From positions 1-64,000 of the forward strand of contig NZ_AKJF01000076.1 in the NCBI RefSeq assembly GCF_000282475.1: a stretch of 64,000 bases of DNA, in the 5' to 3' direction. Under the pieces are notes generated by a model, which was not told the origin of the DNA, did not search any database, and worked only from the letters and a program-made list of their open reading frames with translations. This DNA comes from Pseudomonas sp. GM78. GTDB taxonomy: Bacteria; Pseudomonadota; Gammaproteobacteria; Pseudomonadales; Pseudomonadaceae. Shown here one piece after another: positions 17,126-25,685 of the stretch (its first letter is position 1; every line of letters begins with the position of its first letter). Both the position numbers and the translations under genes were made by a program.

Positions 17126-18004
17126 ATGAGCCGTAACGTTACTGTCGCTGCCACGCAAATGGCCTGTTCCTGGGACCTTGAAGGCAACATCGAGGTCGCT
17201 GAAAGACTGGTCCGCGAAGCCGCCGCCAAAGGCGCGCAGATCATCCTGATCCAGGAATTGTTCGAGGCACCGTACTTTTGCCAGAAGCCGAACCCGGATT
17301 ACCTGCAACTGGCGACGACGGTGGAAGACAACGTCGCCATCAAGCACTTCCAGAAAGTCGCCAAGGAGCTGCAAGTCGTATTGCCGATCAGCTTCTACGA
17401 ACTGGCAGGCCGCGCACGTTTCAACAGCATCGCGATCATCGATGCCGATGGCAGCAACCTCGGGATTTATCGTAAAAGCCACATTCCGGATGGCCCTGGC
17501 TACCACGAGAAGTACTACTTCAACCCGGGCGATACCGGCTTCAAGGTGTGGAACACCCGTTACGCGAAAATCGGCGTGGGCATCTGCTGGGACCAATGGT
17601 TCCCTGAAGCTGCTCGCAGCATGGCGCTGCAAGGCGCGGAAATCCTGTTCTACCCGACGGCCATCGGCAGCGAGCCGCACGACAAGACCATTTCGTCCCG
17701 CGATCACTGGCAACGCGTACAACAGGGCCACGCCGGCGCCAACCTGATGCCGCTGATCGCCAGTAACCGCATCGGTAACGAAGAACAGGACGGCTATGAC
17801 ATCACCTTCTACGGTTCGTCGTTCATCGCCAACCAGTTCGGCGAGAAGGTGCAGGAACTCAACGAAACCGAAGAAGGCATCCTGGTTCACACCTTCGACC
17901 TCGACAAACTCGAACACACACGCAGTGCATGGGGCTCCTTCCGCGACCGCCGTCCGAACCTGTATGGTGCTATCAAAACCCTCGACGGATCCCTGGAGTC
18001 CTGA
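17126..18004 (+). CDS. aguB: N-carbamoylputrescine amidase
   Basis: 292 residues from the ATG at 17126 (GGAG eight bases upstream; an upstream ATG at 17090 lacks one). Nitrilase fold with the catalytic triad E44 ([10 protein letters not shown]), K117 ([18 protein letters not shown]) and C154 ([12 protein letters not shown]). It hydrolyses N-carbamoylputrescine to putrescine, CO2 and ammonia. It is directly followed by aguA, five bases away. The upstream region is AT-rich with a CCGAT/ATCGG dyad; no aguR-type TetR gene lies next to the pair here. Confidence 0.95.
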   Translation: MSRNVTVAATQMACSWDLEGNIEVAERLVREAAAKGAQIILIQELFEAPYFCQKPNPDYLQLATTVEDNVAIKHFQKVAKELQVVLPISFYELAGRARFNSIAIIDADGSNLGIYRKSHIPDGPGYHEKYYFNPGDTGFKVWNTRYAKIGVGICWDQWFPEAARSMALQGAEILFYPTAIGSEPHDKTISSRDHWQRVQQGHAGANLMPLIASNRIGNEEQDGYDITFYGSSFIANQFGEKVQELNETEEGILVHTFDLDKLEHTRSAWGSFRDRRPNLYGAIKTLDGSLES

Positions 18005-18009
18005 CTGCC

Positions 18010-19116
18010 ATGACCACTTTGAACAGCTCCCCTCGCGCAGACGGCTTCTACATGCCGGCCGAGTGGGCACCCCAAACCCAGACCTGGATGATCTGGCCCG
18101 AGCGCCCGGACAACTGGCGCCTGGGCGGCAAACCGGCGCAAGCCGCACACGTGGCGGTGGCCAAGGCCATCGCCCGTTTCGAACCGGTCACCGTGGCGGT
18201 GTCCGCCGGCCAATACGAAAACGCCCGTGCCCGCCTGGACGTGCCGAATATCCGCGTGGTCGAGATGTCCAGCGACGACGCGTGGGTTCGGGACACCGGC
18301 CCGACGTTCGTCATCAACAACAGCGGCGAAGTCCGTGGCGTGAACTGGGACTTCAACTCGTGGGGTGGTTTCGACGGCGGCCTGTATTCGCCGTGGAACC
18401 GCGACTCACAGGTGGGCGGCAAGATCCTCGAGATTGAGCGCAGCTCGCGCTACCGCACCGAGGGCTTCGTGCTCGAAGGCGGTTCGATTCACGTCGATGG
18501 CGAAGGCACGCTGATCACCACTGAAGAATGCCTGCTCAACCGCAATCGCAACCCGCACATGAACCGTGCGCAAATCGAAGCGGTGCTGAAAGACAATCTG
18601 GCTGTGGATAAGATCATCTGGTTGCCGGACGGCTTGTTCAACGACGAAACCGATGGCCATGTGGATAACTTCTGCTGCTACGTGCGTCCGGGTGAAGTGT
18701 TGTTGGCCTGGACAGATGACCCACAGGACCCGAACTACCCACGCTGCCAGGCCGCAATGAAAGTGCTGCAAGGCAGCACCGACGCCAAGGGGCGCCCATT
18801 CACGGTGCATAAGATGCCGATTCCGGGGCCGCTGTATGCGACTGAGGAAGAATGTGCCGGTGTCGATCCGGTCGACGGGACTCAGGAGCGTAACCCGAGC
18901 GTTCGTCTGGCCGGCTCTTATGTGAACTTCCTGATCGTCAACGGCGGCATTATTGCCCCGAGTTTCGACGACCCGCTGGATGGTCCGGCAAAAGAGATCT
19001 TGCAGACATTGTTCCCGCAGCACGAAGTGGTCATGGTACCTGGCCGTGAACTGTTACTGGGAGGCGGCAACATTCACTGCCTTACCCAACAACAGCCAGC
19101 GCCGCACAAAGAGTGA
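18010..19116 (+). CDS. aguA: Agmatine deiminase
   Basis: 368 residues, the expected family length. Pentein fold: [13 protein letters not shown] (Asp/Arg substrate contacts), [12 protein letters not shown], the DGHVDNF segment with the catalytic His, and C357 in [13 protein letters not shown] as nucleophile. It converts agmatine to N-carbamoylputrescine plus ammonia, so aguB-aguA together turn agmatine (from arginine decarboxylation) into putrescine. It ends in a clear terminator about 70 bases downstream. Confidence 0.96.
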   Translation: MTTLNSSPRADGFYMPAEWAPQTQTWMIWPERPDNWRLGGKPAQAAHVAVAKAIARFEPVTVAVSAGQYENARARLDVPNIRVVEMSSDDAWVRDTGPTFVINNSGEVRGVNWDFNSWGGFDGGLYSPWNRDSQVGGKILEIERSSRYRTEGFVLEGGSIHVDGEGTLITTEECLLNRNRNPHMNRAQIEAVLKDNLAVDKIIWLPDGLFNDETDGHVDNFCCYVRPGEVLLAWTDDPQDPNYPRCQAAMKVLQGSTDAKGRPFTVHKMPIPGPLYATEEECAGVDPVDGTQERNPSVRLAGSYVNFLIVNGGIIAPSFDDPLDGPAKEILQTLFPQHEVVMVPGRELLLGGGNIHCLTQQQPAPHKE

Positions 19117-19185
19117 GTGCAGTTGTAACAGCTTGAGTTAACAGCGAAAAAATTCAGGCTGGCGCTTTCGCACGCCGCACCATGC

Positions 19186-19220
19186 AAAGCCCGCAGTCCT
19201 TGAGGATTGCGGGCTTTTTT
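19186..19220 (+). terminator. Terminator of the aguBA operon
   Basis: AAAGCCCGCA, 12-base loop, TGCGGGCTTT, then more T. An A tract on the left means it may also work on the other strand. Confidence 0.85.
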
Positions 19221-19358
19221 GTATCCGTCGGTCGGCAAATGAAAAACATTGGCATAGCTCTTGTATCTGTCGGGGGGTAAGGGGGAGGGGAGAGCTTCGA
19301 TGTTCTGTCATAAACCTTGGATAAGTTAGCCGCTCAAAAACCAGGAGAGAGCGTTGAA

Positions 19359-19544
19359 ATGAACGCCGAAGTGAATGTGGCAAGCGACAGCGAATCGCTG
19401 CAGGTCCTGGCGCACTGGTTCAAGTCCAATGGAACGTGTCAGATCAGCCAGACTGATCCGCGCCGGATGATGATCGAGCGTTACCCTGCTGGTTTATTCA
19501 GCGAGGCGGAACTGGAAGCGTTGTGGGATGTGATGGAAGGATAA
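19359..19544 (+). CDS. Small acidic hypothetical protein, 61 aa
   Basis: 61 residues from the ATG at 19359, with AGGAGAGA about nine bases upstream. The start at 19317 in the same frame lacks a ribosome site. The sequence is soluble and acidic, with a WFKSNG motif and the ending LEALWDVMEG; no signal peptide or membrane helix. I do not recognise a named family. Good start and stop signals and its own terminator argue that it is a real gene. It sits between aguA and the TonB receptor as a single transcription unit. Confidence 0.7.
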   Translation: MNAEVNVASDSESLQVLAHWFKSNGTCQISQTDPRRMMIERYPAGLFSEAELEALWDVMEG

Positions 19545-19570
19545 GAAGAAAAACAACGGATTGATAAAGA

Positions 19571-19602
19571 AAAAGCGCTGCCGGGATGGCAGCGCTTTTT
19601 TT
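19571..19602 (+). terminator. Terminator of the 61-aa gene
   Basis: AAAAGCGCTGCC / GGCAGCGCTTTT hairpin with extra T. Confidence 0.85.
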
Positions 19603-19652
19603 ATGGGTGAGCATTTTGTGTGTGGAACTGCATCTTTGAAATAAACATTAGA

Positions 19653-19747
19653 CCCTGTGGGAGCGGGCTTGCCCGCGATAGCGGTGTGCCAGGCAGCGAG
19701 GATGTTCGATATGCGGGCCTCATCGCGGGCAAGCTCGCTCCCACAGG
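19653..19747. repeat. REP-type inverted pair
   Basis: CCTGTGGGAGCGGGCTTGCC with CGCGAT on the left faces ATCGCGGGCAAGCTCGCTCC with CACAGG on the right. It lies between the convergent small-protein and TonB receptor genes. Confidence 0.85.
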
Positions 19748-19761
19748 TTTTTGCGGTGGTT

Positions 19762-21867
19762 TTAGAAACTGTAGGTTCCGGTCACCACCACGCTACGCGG
19801 CTCACCCGGTTGAATCTGCGCCGCACTGGTGGCCGACTCGTAGTACGTCTTGTCGCTGATATTGTTCAGCGCCGCGCGCACATCCCAATCCTTGTGCCTG
19901 AAGCCGGCCAAGGCATCCCAGCGGCCATAACCCGGCAACACGGTGGTGTTGAGGTTGTCGGCATAACGATCGCCGACCAGGGTCACACCGGTTTCGGCGT
20001 ACCAGCCCATTTCCGGTTTCCAGGTCACGAACAGACTGCCGTTACGCTTGGCCACGTTGCTGATGCGATTGCCTTCAAAGCCGTTGTTGTCTTTCTCGAT
20101 CGTTGCATCCTGAAGTCCTACGCCGCCGCGCACATACCAGTTGCCGGTCACCTTGCCGGAGGCGGTCAACTCGATCCCGCGCGAACGTTGCTTACCAGTC
20201 AGCAAGGTAATCGTCGGGTTGTTTGGATCGCTGGTACGGCGGTTGTAGAGCTCCAGCTCGTAGATCGCCAGCGTGGTGCTCAGGCGATCGTCTAGCCAGT
20301 CGCTTTTCACGCCGATTTCTTTCTGCCTGGTCAGCTCCGGGCTCAGGTCGTTGGTGTTGCCGGCCGCACCCGGGGTAATTCCGATCAAACCACCCCCGAC
20401 CGGCGAAAACGTCTTCGACCAGGAGGCATAGAAGGAATGATTCTGCAGGGGGGTCCACACCAGTCCTACCCGAGGGCTGGTGCTGTGACTATCACGGTCT
20501 TCGGAAATGTCCCGCAGCTTGTTGGTCGACTCGATGTCGAATGTGTCGTAACGCAAACCAGCGAGCAGTTGCCATTGATCGTTCAGTTGCAGCTGATCCT
20601 GCACGTATACCGCACGGCTTTCGACTTCGGTGTGCGAGCTGCTGGAGACCTGCATGCGCCCGGTGTGGCGCAAATCCCGATTGGGGTTGTTCAGGTCGAG
20701 CGACGGCACCGGTGAACTGCCCGGCCCTGAAGTGGCGGCGGTGTACAAGGTCGGATCGCGGCGCTGGCTGCCGATCTCGATGCCGGTCAGCAGGCGATGC
20801 TCCAGGCCGAAGGTATCGAACCCGCCTTCCAGTTCAACATTGTTGTAGACGTTGCGGGTGGTCAGGTCCTGTTGCCAGTGTTGGCGTATGACCTTGTTGG
20901 TGCTCGGGTTGTAGCCGGTCAGGTAGGTGTTGTCGAAATCGCTGTTTAGCTTGAACACGCCCAGGGTCTGGCGCAATTGCCAGTTATCGCTGAACTCGTA
21001 GGTGAGTTTGGAGCGCAGCGATTGCGACTTGTCGTCGATGAAATCGTGCTCGCTGCCGTAGGTGGTATCGCGTCCTACGTCTGCCGGGCGGCCGTTGACC
21101 CCGGGGATGCCGCGATCCGGCGTGCGGTTGTAACGGCTGTATTCGTACTGCACCAGCCAGTTCAGGTCCGGTGTCAGTTGCCAGCTCATCGAGGGCGCGA
21201 ACAACTGGCGATTGCCACTCACGCCATCGCGGAAACTGTTCTGGTCCATGTTGCCCATGTTCAGGCGCAAGCTGATGTTTTCGGATGGATCGGTGCTGAG
21301 GTCGGCGTACAGGCTGCGCAGATCATCGCTGCCGCCCTGGGCCTCGAGCGTCGAGCGGCGGCCGAACTCCGGCAGTTTGCTCACCCGGTTGACGATCCCG
21401 CCCTGGCTGCCACGGCCGTACAGCACGGCGGCCGGGCCTTTGAGTACGTCAATGCGTTCGATGTTGTGCAAGTCGCGCACGTATTGGCTGTCGTCACGGA
21501 TGCCATCGAGATAGAAGTCATTGCTGGCGTCGAAGCCACGGATGCGCAGGCTGTCGAAGCGGGTGTCGGCGCCGCTGCTGACGTTGGGGATGCCACTGAG
21601 TGCGGTGCCCAGATCATTGGTGCCATAGTCGACAACGTTGGCGGTCTTGATCGAGTCGATGGCTTGAGGCACATAGCGCACCGGTGTGTTGGTGCGGGTC
21701 GCGGTGTTGGTTTCCTTCACTCGCGGGTCATCGGCATCGGCTTCGGCGCTGATGGACGTGGCAGGTAAGGTGGTAGGAGCAGCGTAGGAAAAACCGGCAG
21801 ATATCAGTGCAGAAAGCCCAAGGCTGAAGGGCGTAAGGCGAAAAGGGGCAGGCATTGAAGAACGCAT
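19762..21867 (-). CDS. TonB-dependent siderophore receptor
   Basis: 701 residues. Signal peptide about 1-29; plug domain about 55-165 (TPVRYVPQAIDSI, LRIRGFDASNDFYLDGIRD, VLKGPAAVLYGRGSQGGIVNRVSK); 22-strand barrel ending in aromatic F (TYSF). The plug form with 'DFYLDGIRDDSQYVRDL' groups it with catecholate/hydroxamate siderophore receptors such as Fiu-like proteins. No extra N-terminal signalling domain is present, so it does not signal through an anti-sigma factor. A Fur-box-like site lies about 35-60 bases upstream. The start may be M1 or M5. No siderophore biosynthesis gene is adjacent; it may take up foreign siderophores. Confidence 0.92.
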   Translation of the reverse strand: MRSSMPAPFRLTPFSLGLSALISAGFSYAAPTTLPATSISAEADADDPRVKETNTATRTNTPVRYVPQAIDSIKTANVVDYGTNDLGTALSGIPNVSSGADTRFDSLRIRGFDASNDFYLDGIRDDSQYVRDLHNIERIDVLKGPAAVLYGRGSQGGIVNRVSKLPEFGRRSTLEAQGGSDDLRSLYADLSTDPSENISLRLNMGNMDQNSFRDGVSGNRQLFAPSMSWQLTPDLNWLVQYEYSRYNRTPDRGIPGVNGRPADVGRDTTYGSEHDFIDDKSQSLRSKLTYEFSDNWQLRQTLGVFKLNSDFDNTYLTGYNPSTNKVIRQHWQQDLTTRNVYNNVELEGGFDTFGLEHRLLTGIEIGSQRRDPTLYTAATSGPGSSPVPSLDLNNPNRDLRHTGRMQVSSSSHTEVESRAVYVQDQLQLNDQWQLLAGLRYDTFDIESTNKLRDISEDRDSHSTSPRVGLVWTPLQNHSFYASWSKTFSPVGGGLIGITPGAAGNTNDLSPELTRQKEIGVKSDWLDDRLSTTLAIYELELYNRRTSDPNNPTITLLTGKQRSRGIELTASGKVTGNWYVRGGVGLQDATIEKDNNGFEGNRISNVAKRNGSLFVTWKPEMGWYAETGVTLVGDRYADNLNTTVLPGYGRWDALAGFRHKDWDVRAALNNISDKTYYESATSAAQIQPGEPRSVVVTGTYSF

Positions 21868-21900
21868 CCGTAGGATTTTTAGGGGTGCAACGAGAACGGC

Positions 21901-21925
21901 GCGAATGATAATGCTTGCTATTTAC
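21901..21925. promoter_or_regulatory. Fur box upstream of the TonB receptor
   Basis: GAATGATAATGCTTGCTATT matches about 12 of 19 positions of the Fur consensus in two overlapping registers, centred about 45 bases before the receptor start. Iron-repressed expression is expected. Confidence 0.65.
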
Positions 21926-22103
21926 TTGTGTTAATTATTCTTGAGAGTGGTTCCTGATGGATTGTTTCCAATTGTGTCGTAAATGTTACTTTCAGGTTTT
22001 TGACGCCATTGGATGGCGTCAAACCTGCACTCGAGTTGAGTTTTCCTGCCAAGTAAATTCATTTCTTAGACGAATTTCGCCTGCTTACAGACGATTCATG
22101 AAA

Positions 22104-22133
22104 TTGACACACCGTTAAAGGCGCGGCTACGAT
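22104..22133 (+). promoter_or_regulatory. Sigma-70-like promoter of the OprD leader
   Basis: TTGACA (22104-22109), 18 bases, TACGAT (22128-22133). Transcription from here would start near 22140 and meet the hairpin at 22181. No comparable promoter is seen between that hairpin and the porin start. Confidence 0.6.
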
Positions 22134-22139
22134 CCATCC

Positions 22140-22214
22140 AACGCCTGTGGCAGACCGCCATGACCAAATAATAATTAAAAGGCCCGCCGCGACTGATCGT
22201 GGGCGGGCCTTTTT
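22140..22214 (+). ncRNA. Leader RNA or sRNA ending at an intrinsic terminator
   Basis: About 75 bases from the promoter at 22104 to the terminator. It contains AAATAATAA (22166-22174), which fits the AAnAANAA motif bound by Hfq/Crc in Pseudomonas, just before the hairpin, and a three-codon ORF (ATG ACC AAA TAA at 22160). It could be a transcription attenuator for the OprD gene or a free sRNA. Prediction only. Confidence 0.45.
22181..22214 (+). terminator. Intrinsic terminator within the oprD-family leader
   Basis: GGCCCGCC, 13-base loop, GGCGGGCC, then five T. It stands 84 bases before the porin start codon, so it would stop the porin transcript unless bypassed. Confidence 0.8.
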
Positions 22215-22297
22215 GTTTGCGACATGAAAAAAGAGCGCGATAGCGCCGTTTCGGCTGTTCGACACAGCGCGTTTCAACCCGTAATAAGGAAAACAAC

Positions 22298-23584
22298 ATG
22301 TTGAACAAGCGAATCAGCCTGATCGCTCTGGGGATTTTGAGCGCTACACAGGCCATGGCTAACGACCAGGCCGAATCCAAGGGATTTGTTGAAGACAGCA
22401 GCCTCAAAGTGCTGCTGCGCAACGCCTACATGAACCGTGACTTCAAAGACGGCAACCCGGACAAATCCGAGTGGGGCCAAGCGGCTATCGGTACATTCTC
22501 GTCCGGCTTCACCCAGGGCACCATCGGTGTGGGTGTGGATGCCTTTGGTCTGTACGCGCTCAACCTGGAGCGCAACGAAGACCGCAGCGGCGCCCAAGGC
22601 ATCGATTTTTTCAAAAAGGGTGCCAGCGGCGAACCGGCTGACGACCTGGCCAAGGCTGGCGCAGCGGTCAAATTCCGCCTGTCCAGCACCACGCTGACCT
22701 ACGGCGACCAAATGCCGGTCCTGCCGGTACTGAGCTACGACAACGGTCGTCTGCTGCCGGAAAGCTACACCGGTACCCTGATCACCTCCAAGGAGATCAA
22801 GGGCCTGGAACTGAACGCCGGTCGCTTCACCGCCGAATCGCGCAAAAGCGCCGAAGGTCATGACAGTGGTGGCCTGAAGTCGATCAACGTGTTGGGTGGT
22901 AGCTACCAGTTCACCGAACAATTCAAGGCCGCGTTGTACGCCTCCGACGTCGAAGACGTGCTGAAGAAGCAATACGTGAACGCCAACTATGTATTCCCGA
23001 TCGACAAGGATCAGTCCCTGACCCTGGACTTCAACGGCTATCGCACCAAGCTGGAAGATTCCTACGTTCGCGACAACAACGTCACCGGCGACGACAACAA
23101 GATCTGGAGCCTGGCAGCCACCTTCGCCACCGGCCCACACTCGTTCACCCTGGCGCACCAGCGCAGCACCGGCGACAGCAACCTGGGCTACGCCTACGGC
23201 GGCTACCAGAAGGATCAAGGTCGCGTCGGTGACGGTGGCAACACCATCTACCTGGCCAACTCCTACTGGTCCGACTTCAACGCCGAAGACGAACGCAGCT
23301 GGCAACTGGGCTACGGCCTGGACTTCAGCACCTTCGGTGTTCCGGGCCTGAGCTACAACTTCGCCTATGTCCGCGGTGACAACATCACCACCTCCACCAG
23401 CGAAGGCGGTACCGAGCGCGAAATCTTCAACCAGTTCAAGTACGTCGTGCAAAGCGGCCCGGCCAAAGACCTGAGCATCAAGCTGCGCAGCTCGATCCTG
23501 CGCGTGTCGCAGAAGTCGAGCGAGTACAACGTCAGCGGTAACGAAGTACGTGTGTTCGTGGATTACCCGATCAACGTTTTCTGA
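22298..23584 (+). CDS. OprD-family outer-membrane porin
   Basis: 428 residues. Signal peptide MLNKRISLIALGILSATQAMA, then an 18-stranded barrel with OprD-family landmarks: GFVEDSSLKVLLRNAYMNRDF near the mature start, DQMPVLPVLSYDNGRLLPES (short substrate-selecting loop region) and the final strand ending DYPINVF. OprD-type channels take up amino acids, peptides or carboxylates; which subfamily (OpdX/OccK) cannot be fixed by eye. Ribosome site AAGGAA is about nine bases before ATG. Expression seems to depend on a leader with a terminator. Confidence 0.93.
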   Translation: MLNKRISLIALGILSATQAMANDQAESKGFVEDSSLKVLLRNAYMNRDFKDGNPDKSEWGQAAIGTFSSGFTQGTIGVGVDAFGLYALNLERNEDRSGAQGIDFFKKGASGEPADDLAKAGAAVKFRLSSTTLTYGDQMPVLPVLSYDNGRLLPESYTGTLITSKEIKGLELNAGRFTAESRKSAEGHDSGGLKSINVLGGSYQFTEQFKAALYASDVEDVLKKQYVNANYVFPIDKDQSLTLDFNGYRTKLEDSYVRDNNVTGDDNKIWSLAATFATGPHSFTLAHQRSTGDSNLGYAYGGYQKDQGRVGDGGNTIYLANSYWSDFNAEDERSWQLGYGLDFSTFGVPGLSYNFAYVRGDNITTSTSEGGTEREIFNQFKYVVQSGPAKDLSIKLRSSILRVSQKSSEYNVSGNEVRVFVDYPINVF

Positions 23585-23628
23585 TGATGGGTTGCGGTAT
23601 CGAGGCCTGATGAAAGGCTAAGAAAGAA

Positions 23629-23653
23629 GAAGCCCCGACTGGTTCGGGGTTTC
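23629..23653. terminator. Terminator after the OprD-family porin gene
   Basis: AAGCCCCGA, four-base loop, TCGGGGTTT followed by CTTTTTGG. Confidence 0.8.
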
Positions 23654-23690
23654 TTTTTGGTTTCTTGCCTGGATGGCGGTGACTTTTCCG

Positions 23691-25268
23691 TCAGGCTTTA
23701 ACGGGTGCGAGTTTTTTGCAGTTTTCCTTACGGGATGGATACTGCTCGCATTTTTGCAACACTGTCTGAACCTGAGTGGCATCTTTGAGTTGCTGGTTGG
23801 CTAGCAGCTTTTCAGTAATGAACAACTCTTCCGAGCCAAGATTGCGTTCAGCTTTGTCGATCAAGATTAATGCTGCCTGGGCGTCGCCACGCTTGAGGTA
23901 ATAACCGATCATCAAGTCATAAATGGATGGCCCGGCCAGCGACCAATCCTTGATCGATTCCAGATCTTTCAGCGCCTCGGCGCTCTTGCCTTGTGCGAGA
24001 TGTACGGCGAATGCAGCGCGCCGGATGCCTGGCTGATCCTTCACTGGAGATGACAGTGCACGCTGGCTGAGGACGTCGGCTTCACGCAACTTGCCTTGCT
24101 CCAAGGCATCAGTCGACGCATAGGCATCCTTGTAAGCCTGCATCGCGGCGGCTACTGGCGACGCATCACGAATTTTCGGCCATCCGCGTGCATCGACTCG
24201 GGCTCGACGTTCCTGACGGTATTCACGTTGCAGGTATTGACGCAGCTGCTCGTCGCGGTCTGTTGGCGACATGTGTGAGCGGTTGAAGTACTCGCTCGTG
24301 GCCGTGATACCGGTGGTCAGGCCCTGGTTAAGGAGCACGTCCAATTCTTTGGTGAAATTAGCAAGATTGAATTGCTCGAGTGACTGCTGCATGGCGTCCT
24401 TGCGGGCATTGAGAAAACCGCTGAGCAGCGGCTTTTGCTTGCCCTGGAAATCACTCAGGCGCTGCAGGCTGTAACTGGCGCCCCGGGGTGCGTAACCGGC
24501 GCGAATCATGAGGTCAGTGCCCAGCAAATCAGCCTGATCTTCTTGCGTGCGCCCCCACGCCGTGCTCCAGATGTTGTCCGAGAAGCTGTTGGCCAGCGCG
24601 GTAAACATCACGGTGTTACCGATAGTTTTTTGCGTGCCGACCGGATCCTTGTTGATCAACTTCATCGCCCCGGCACTACGGTCCACGCCAGTGTTGGAGG
24701 CCATCGCGGCAAAGACCACTGTGGTCGCCACATTTGTCATCAGCTCTTTCTGCTGCTGGAACGCAGCCATGCGGTCATGATGGCGCAGCAGCACATGGCT
24801 AATTTCATGGCCCAGCATGGCTGCGATTTCATCCTCACTCTCGACGTTATCCAGCATGCCCAGAGGCACGAATACGTTACCGAACGGATCAGCCGATGGC
24901 CCGAAACTGTAGCTGTCGGTGATCTTCACCTGCAGCGTGGGCATCTCGCCGGGCCAGCCCTTTGACAACCGGATCACAATGCCCTGCAAATAGCTTTGCA
25001 ACATCGGAATATCCACCAGGTTGTGCTGGCGTAGCTCGGAGGCGGGGATGGTCCGGCCGTCGTAACTCAAACGCTGTTTGCTCTGCTGCATCATGTCGAG
25101 TTTGTAGTGCTGACGAACTTCCGCATTTTCGACGTACTTGCCCGCGACTCTCGATTGCGTTGATGGGCCCACCAGATTCATCAATGCATCATTGGCGCCG
25201 TGCAGGGTGTTGCAACCGCTGAGCAGCCCAGCGGCCAGCAGGGTGAGTGCCAGTAGTGATCTTTTCAT
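23691..25268 (-). CDS. M48-family metalloprotease, lipoprotein with C-terminal TPR-like region
   Basis: 525 residues. Type II signal peptide with lipobox LLSGC (C19); M48 peptidase domain about 60-290 with zinc motif HEISH at 154-158 and a downstream Glu-containing QEDQADLLG segment; helical C-terminal half with alanine-rich TPR-like repeats. It resembles BepA-like periplasmic proteases that survey outer-membrane proteins, but the N-terminal region and operon differ from bepA. It has no terminal transmembrane segment. It is the last gene of a three-gene operon with a small exported protein (11 bases upstream) and a CHASE2 protein. Confidence 0.85.
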   Translation of the reverse strand: MKRSLLALTLLAAGLLSGCNTLHGANDALMNLVGPSTQSRVAGKYVENAEVRQHYKLDMMQQSKQRLSYDGRTIPASELRQHNLVDIPMLQSYLQGIVIRLSKGWPGEMPTLQVKITDSYSFGPSADPFGNVFVPLGMLDNVESEDEIAAMLGHEISHVLLRHHDRMAAFQQQKELMTNVATTVVFAAMASNTGVDRSAGAMKLINKDPVGTQKTIGNTVMFTALANSFSDNIWSTAWGRTQEDQADLLGTDLMIRAGYAPRGASYSLQRLSDFQGKQKPLLSGFLNARKDAMQQSLEQFNLANFTKELDVLLNQGLTTGITATSEYFNRSHMSPTDRDEQLRQYLQREYRQERRARVDARGWPKIRDASPVAAAMQAYKDAYASTDALEQGKLREADVLSQRALSSPVKDQPGIRRAAFAVHLAQGKSAEALKDLESIKDWSLAGPSIYDLMIGYYLKRGDAQAALILIDKAERNLGSEELFITEKLLANQQLKDATQVQTVLQKCEQYPSRKENCKKLAPVKA

Positions 25269-25279
25269 CTACCGCCCCC

Positions 25280-25645
25280 TTACTGTTTATTGCAGCCCGC
25301 ACCAAAACCGATGGTGGAGTTGTTTTGGCTGTCGGCAGTCTTGCTGCTCGGCATTTTCTGGCATGGCAGCTTTACCAGCTTGCTGGGGTTAAGGCGCAAG
25401 TCCATGGTGTCCAGCCAGACTTTCCTGCCCGCCATCTCGACCTGCACCAACTCCAGAGCCTCGTTGTATTGCAGTACCGCAAGCGCAGTTTTCGGGGCGT
25501 CCTTAAGGGGCATCTCGCGCTCGAGCTTGCCCTGTTCATCAAGCAGCGCTATAGGGTCAGCGAGAAATGCCTCGACGGTCGGCGTAGCGGACCAGGCCAA
25601 CTGGCTGAACATTACGGTGAGTAACAATATGGCTGCGCGGGTCAT
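25280..25645 (-). CDS. Small exported protein, possibly SH3-like
   Basis: 121 residues from the ATG at 25643-25645 (AAGGA seven bases upstream; a TTG eight codons earlier has no ribosome site). Signal peptide (MTRAAILLLTVMFSQLAWSA). The middle part LALVLQ-like strand run followed by VEMAGRKVWLDTMDLRLN looks like an SH3-type 'GxxGWVxxxxLR' fold, and two cysteines near the C-terminus could form a disulfide. I do not recognise a named family. The gene lies between the CHASE2 and M48 genes with 40- and 11-base gaps, so it is probably a functional partner in the periplasm. Confidence 0.7.
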   Translation of the reverse strand: MTRAAILLLTVMFSQLAWSATPTVEAFLADPIALLDEQGKLEREMPLKDAPKTALAVLQYNEALELVQVEMAGRKVWLDTMDLRLNPSKLVKLPCQKMPSSKTADSQNNSTIGFGAGCNKQ

Positions 25646-25685
25646 CCTTGATTCCTTTTTGCTGGACAAAAAAACGGGTGGTTGA

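Noticed and set aside
22274-23452. Long - strand frame opposite the porin
   Set aside because: Shadow of the OprD-family gene; no start signal.
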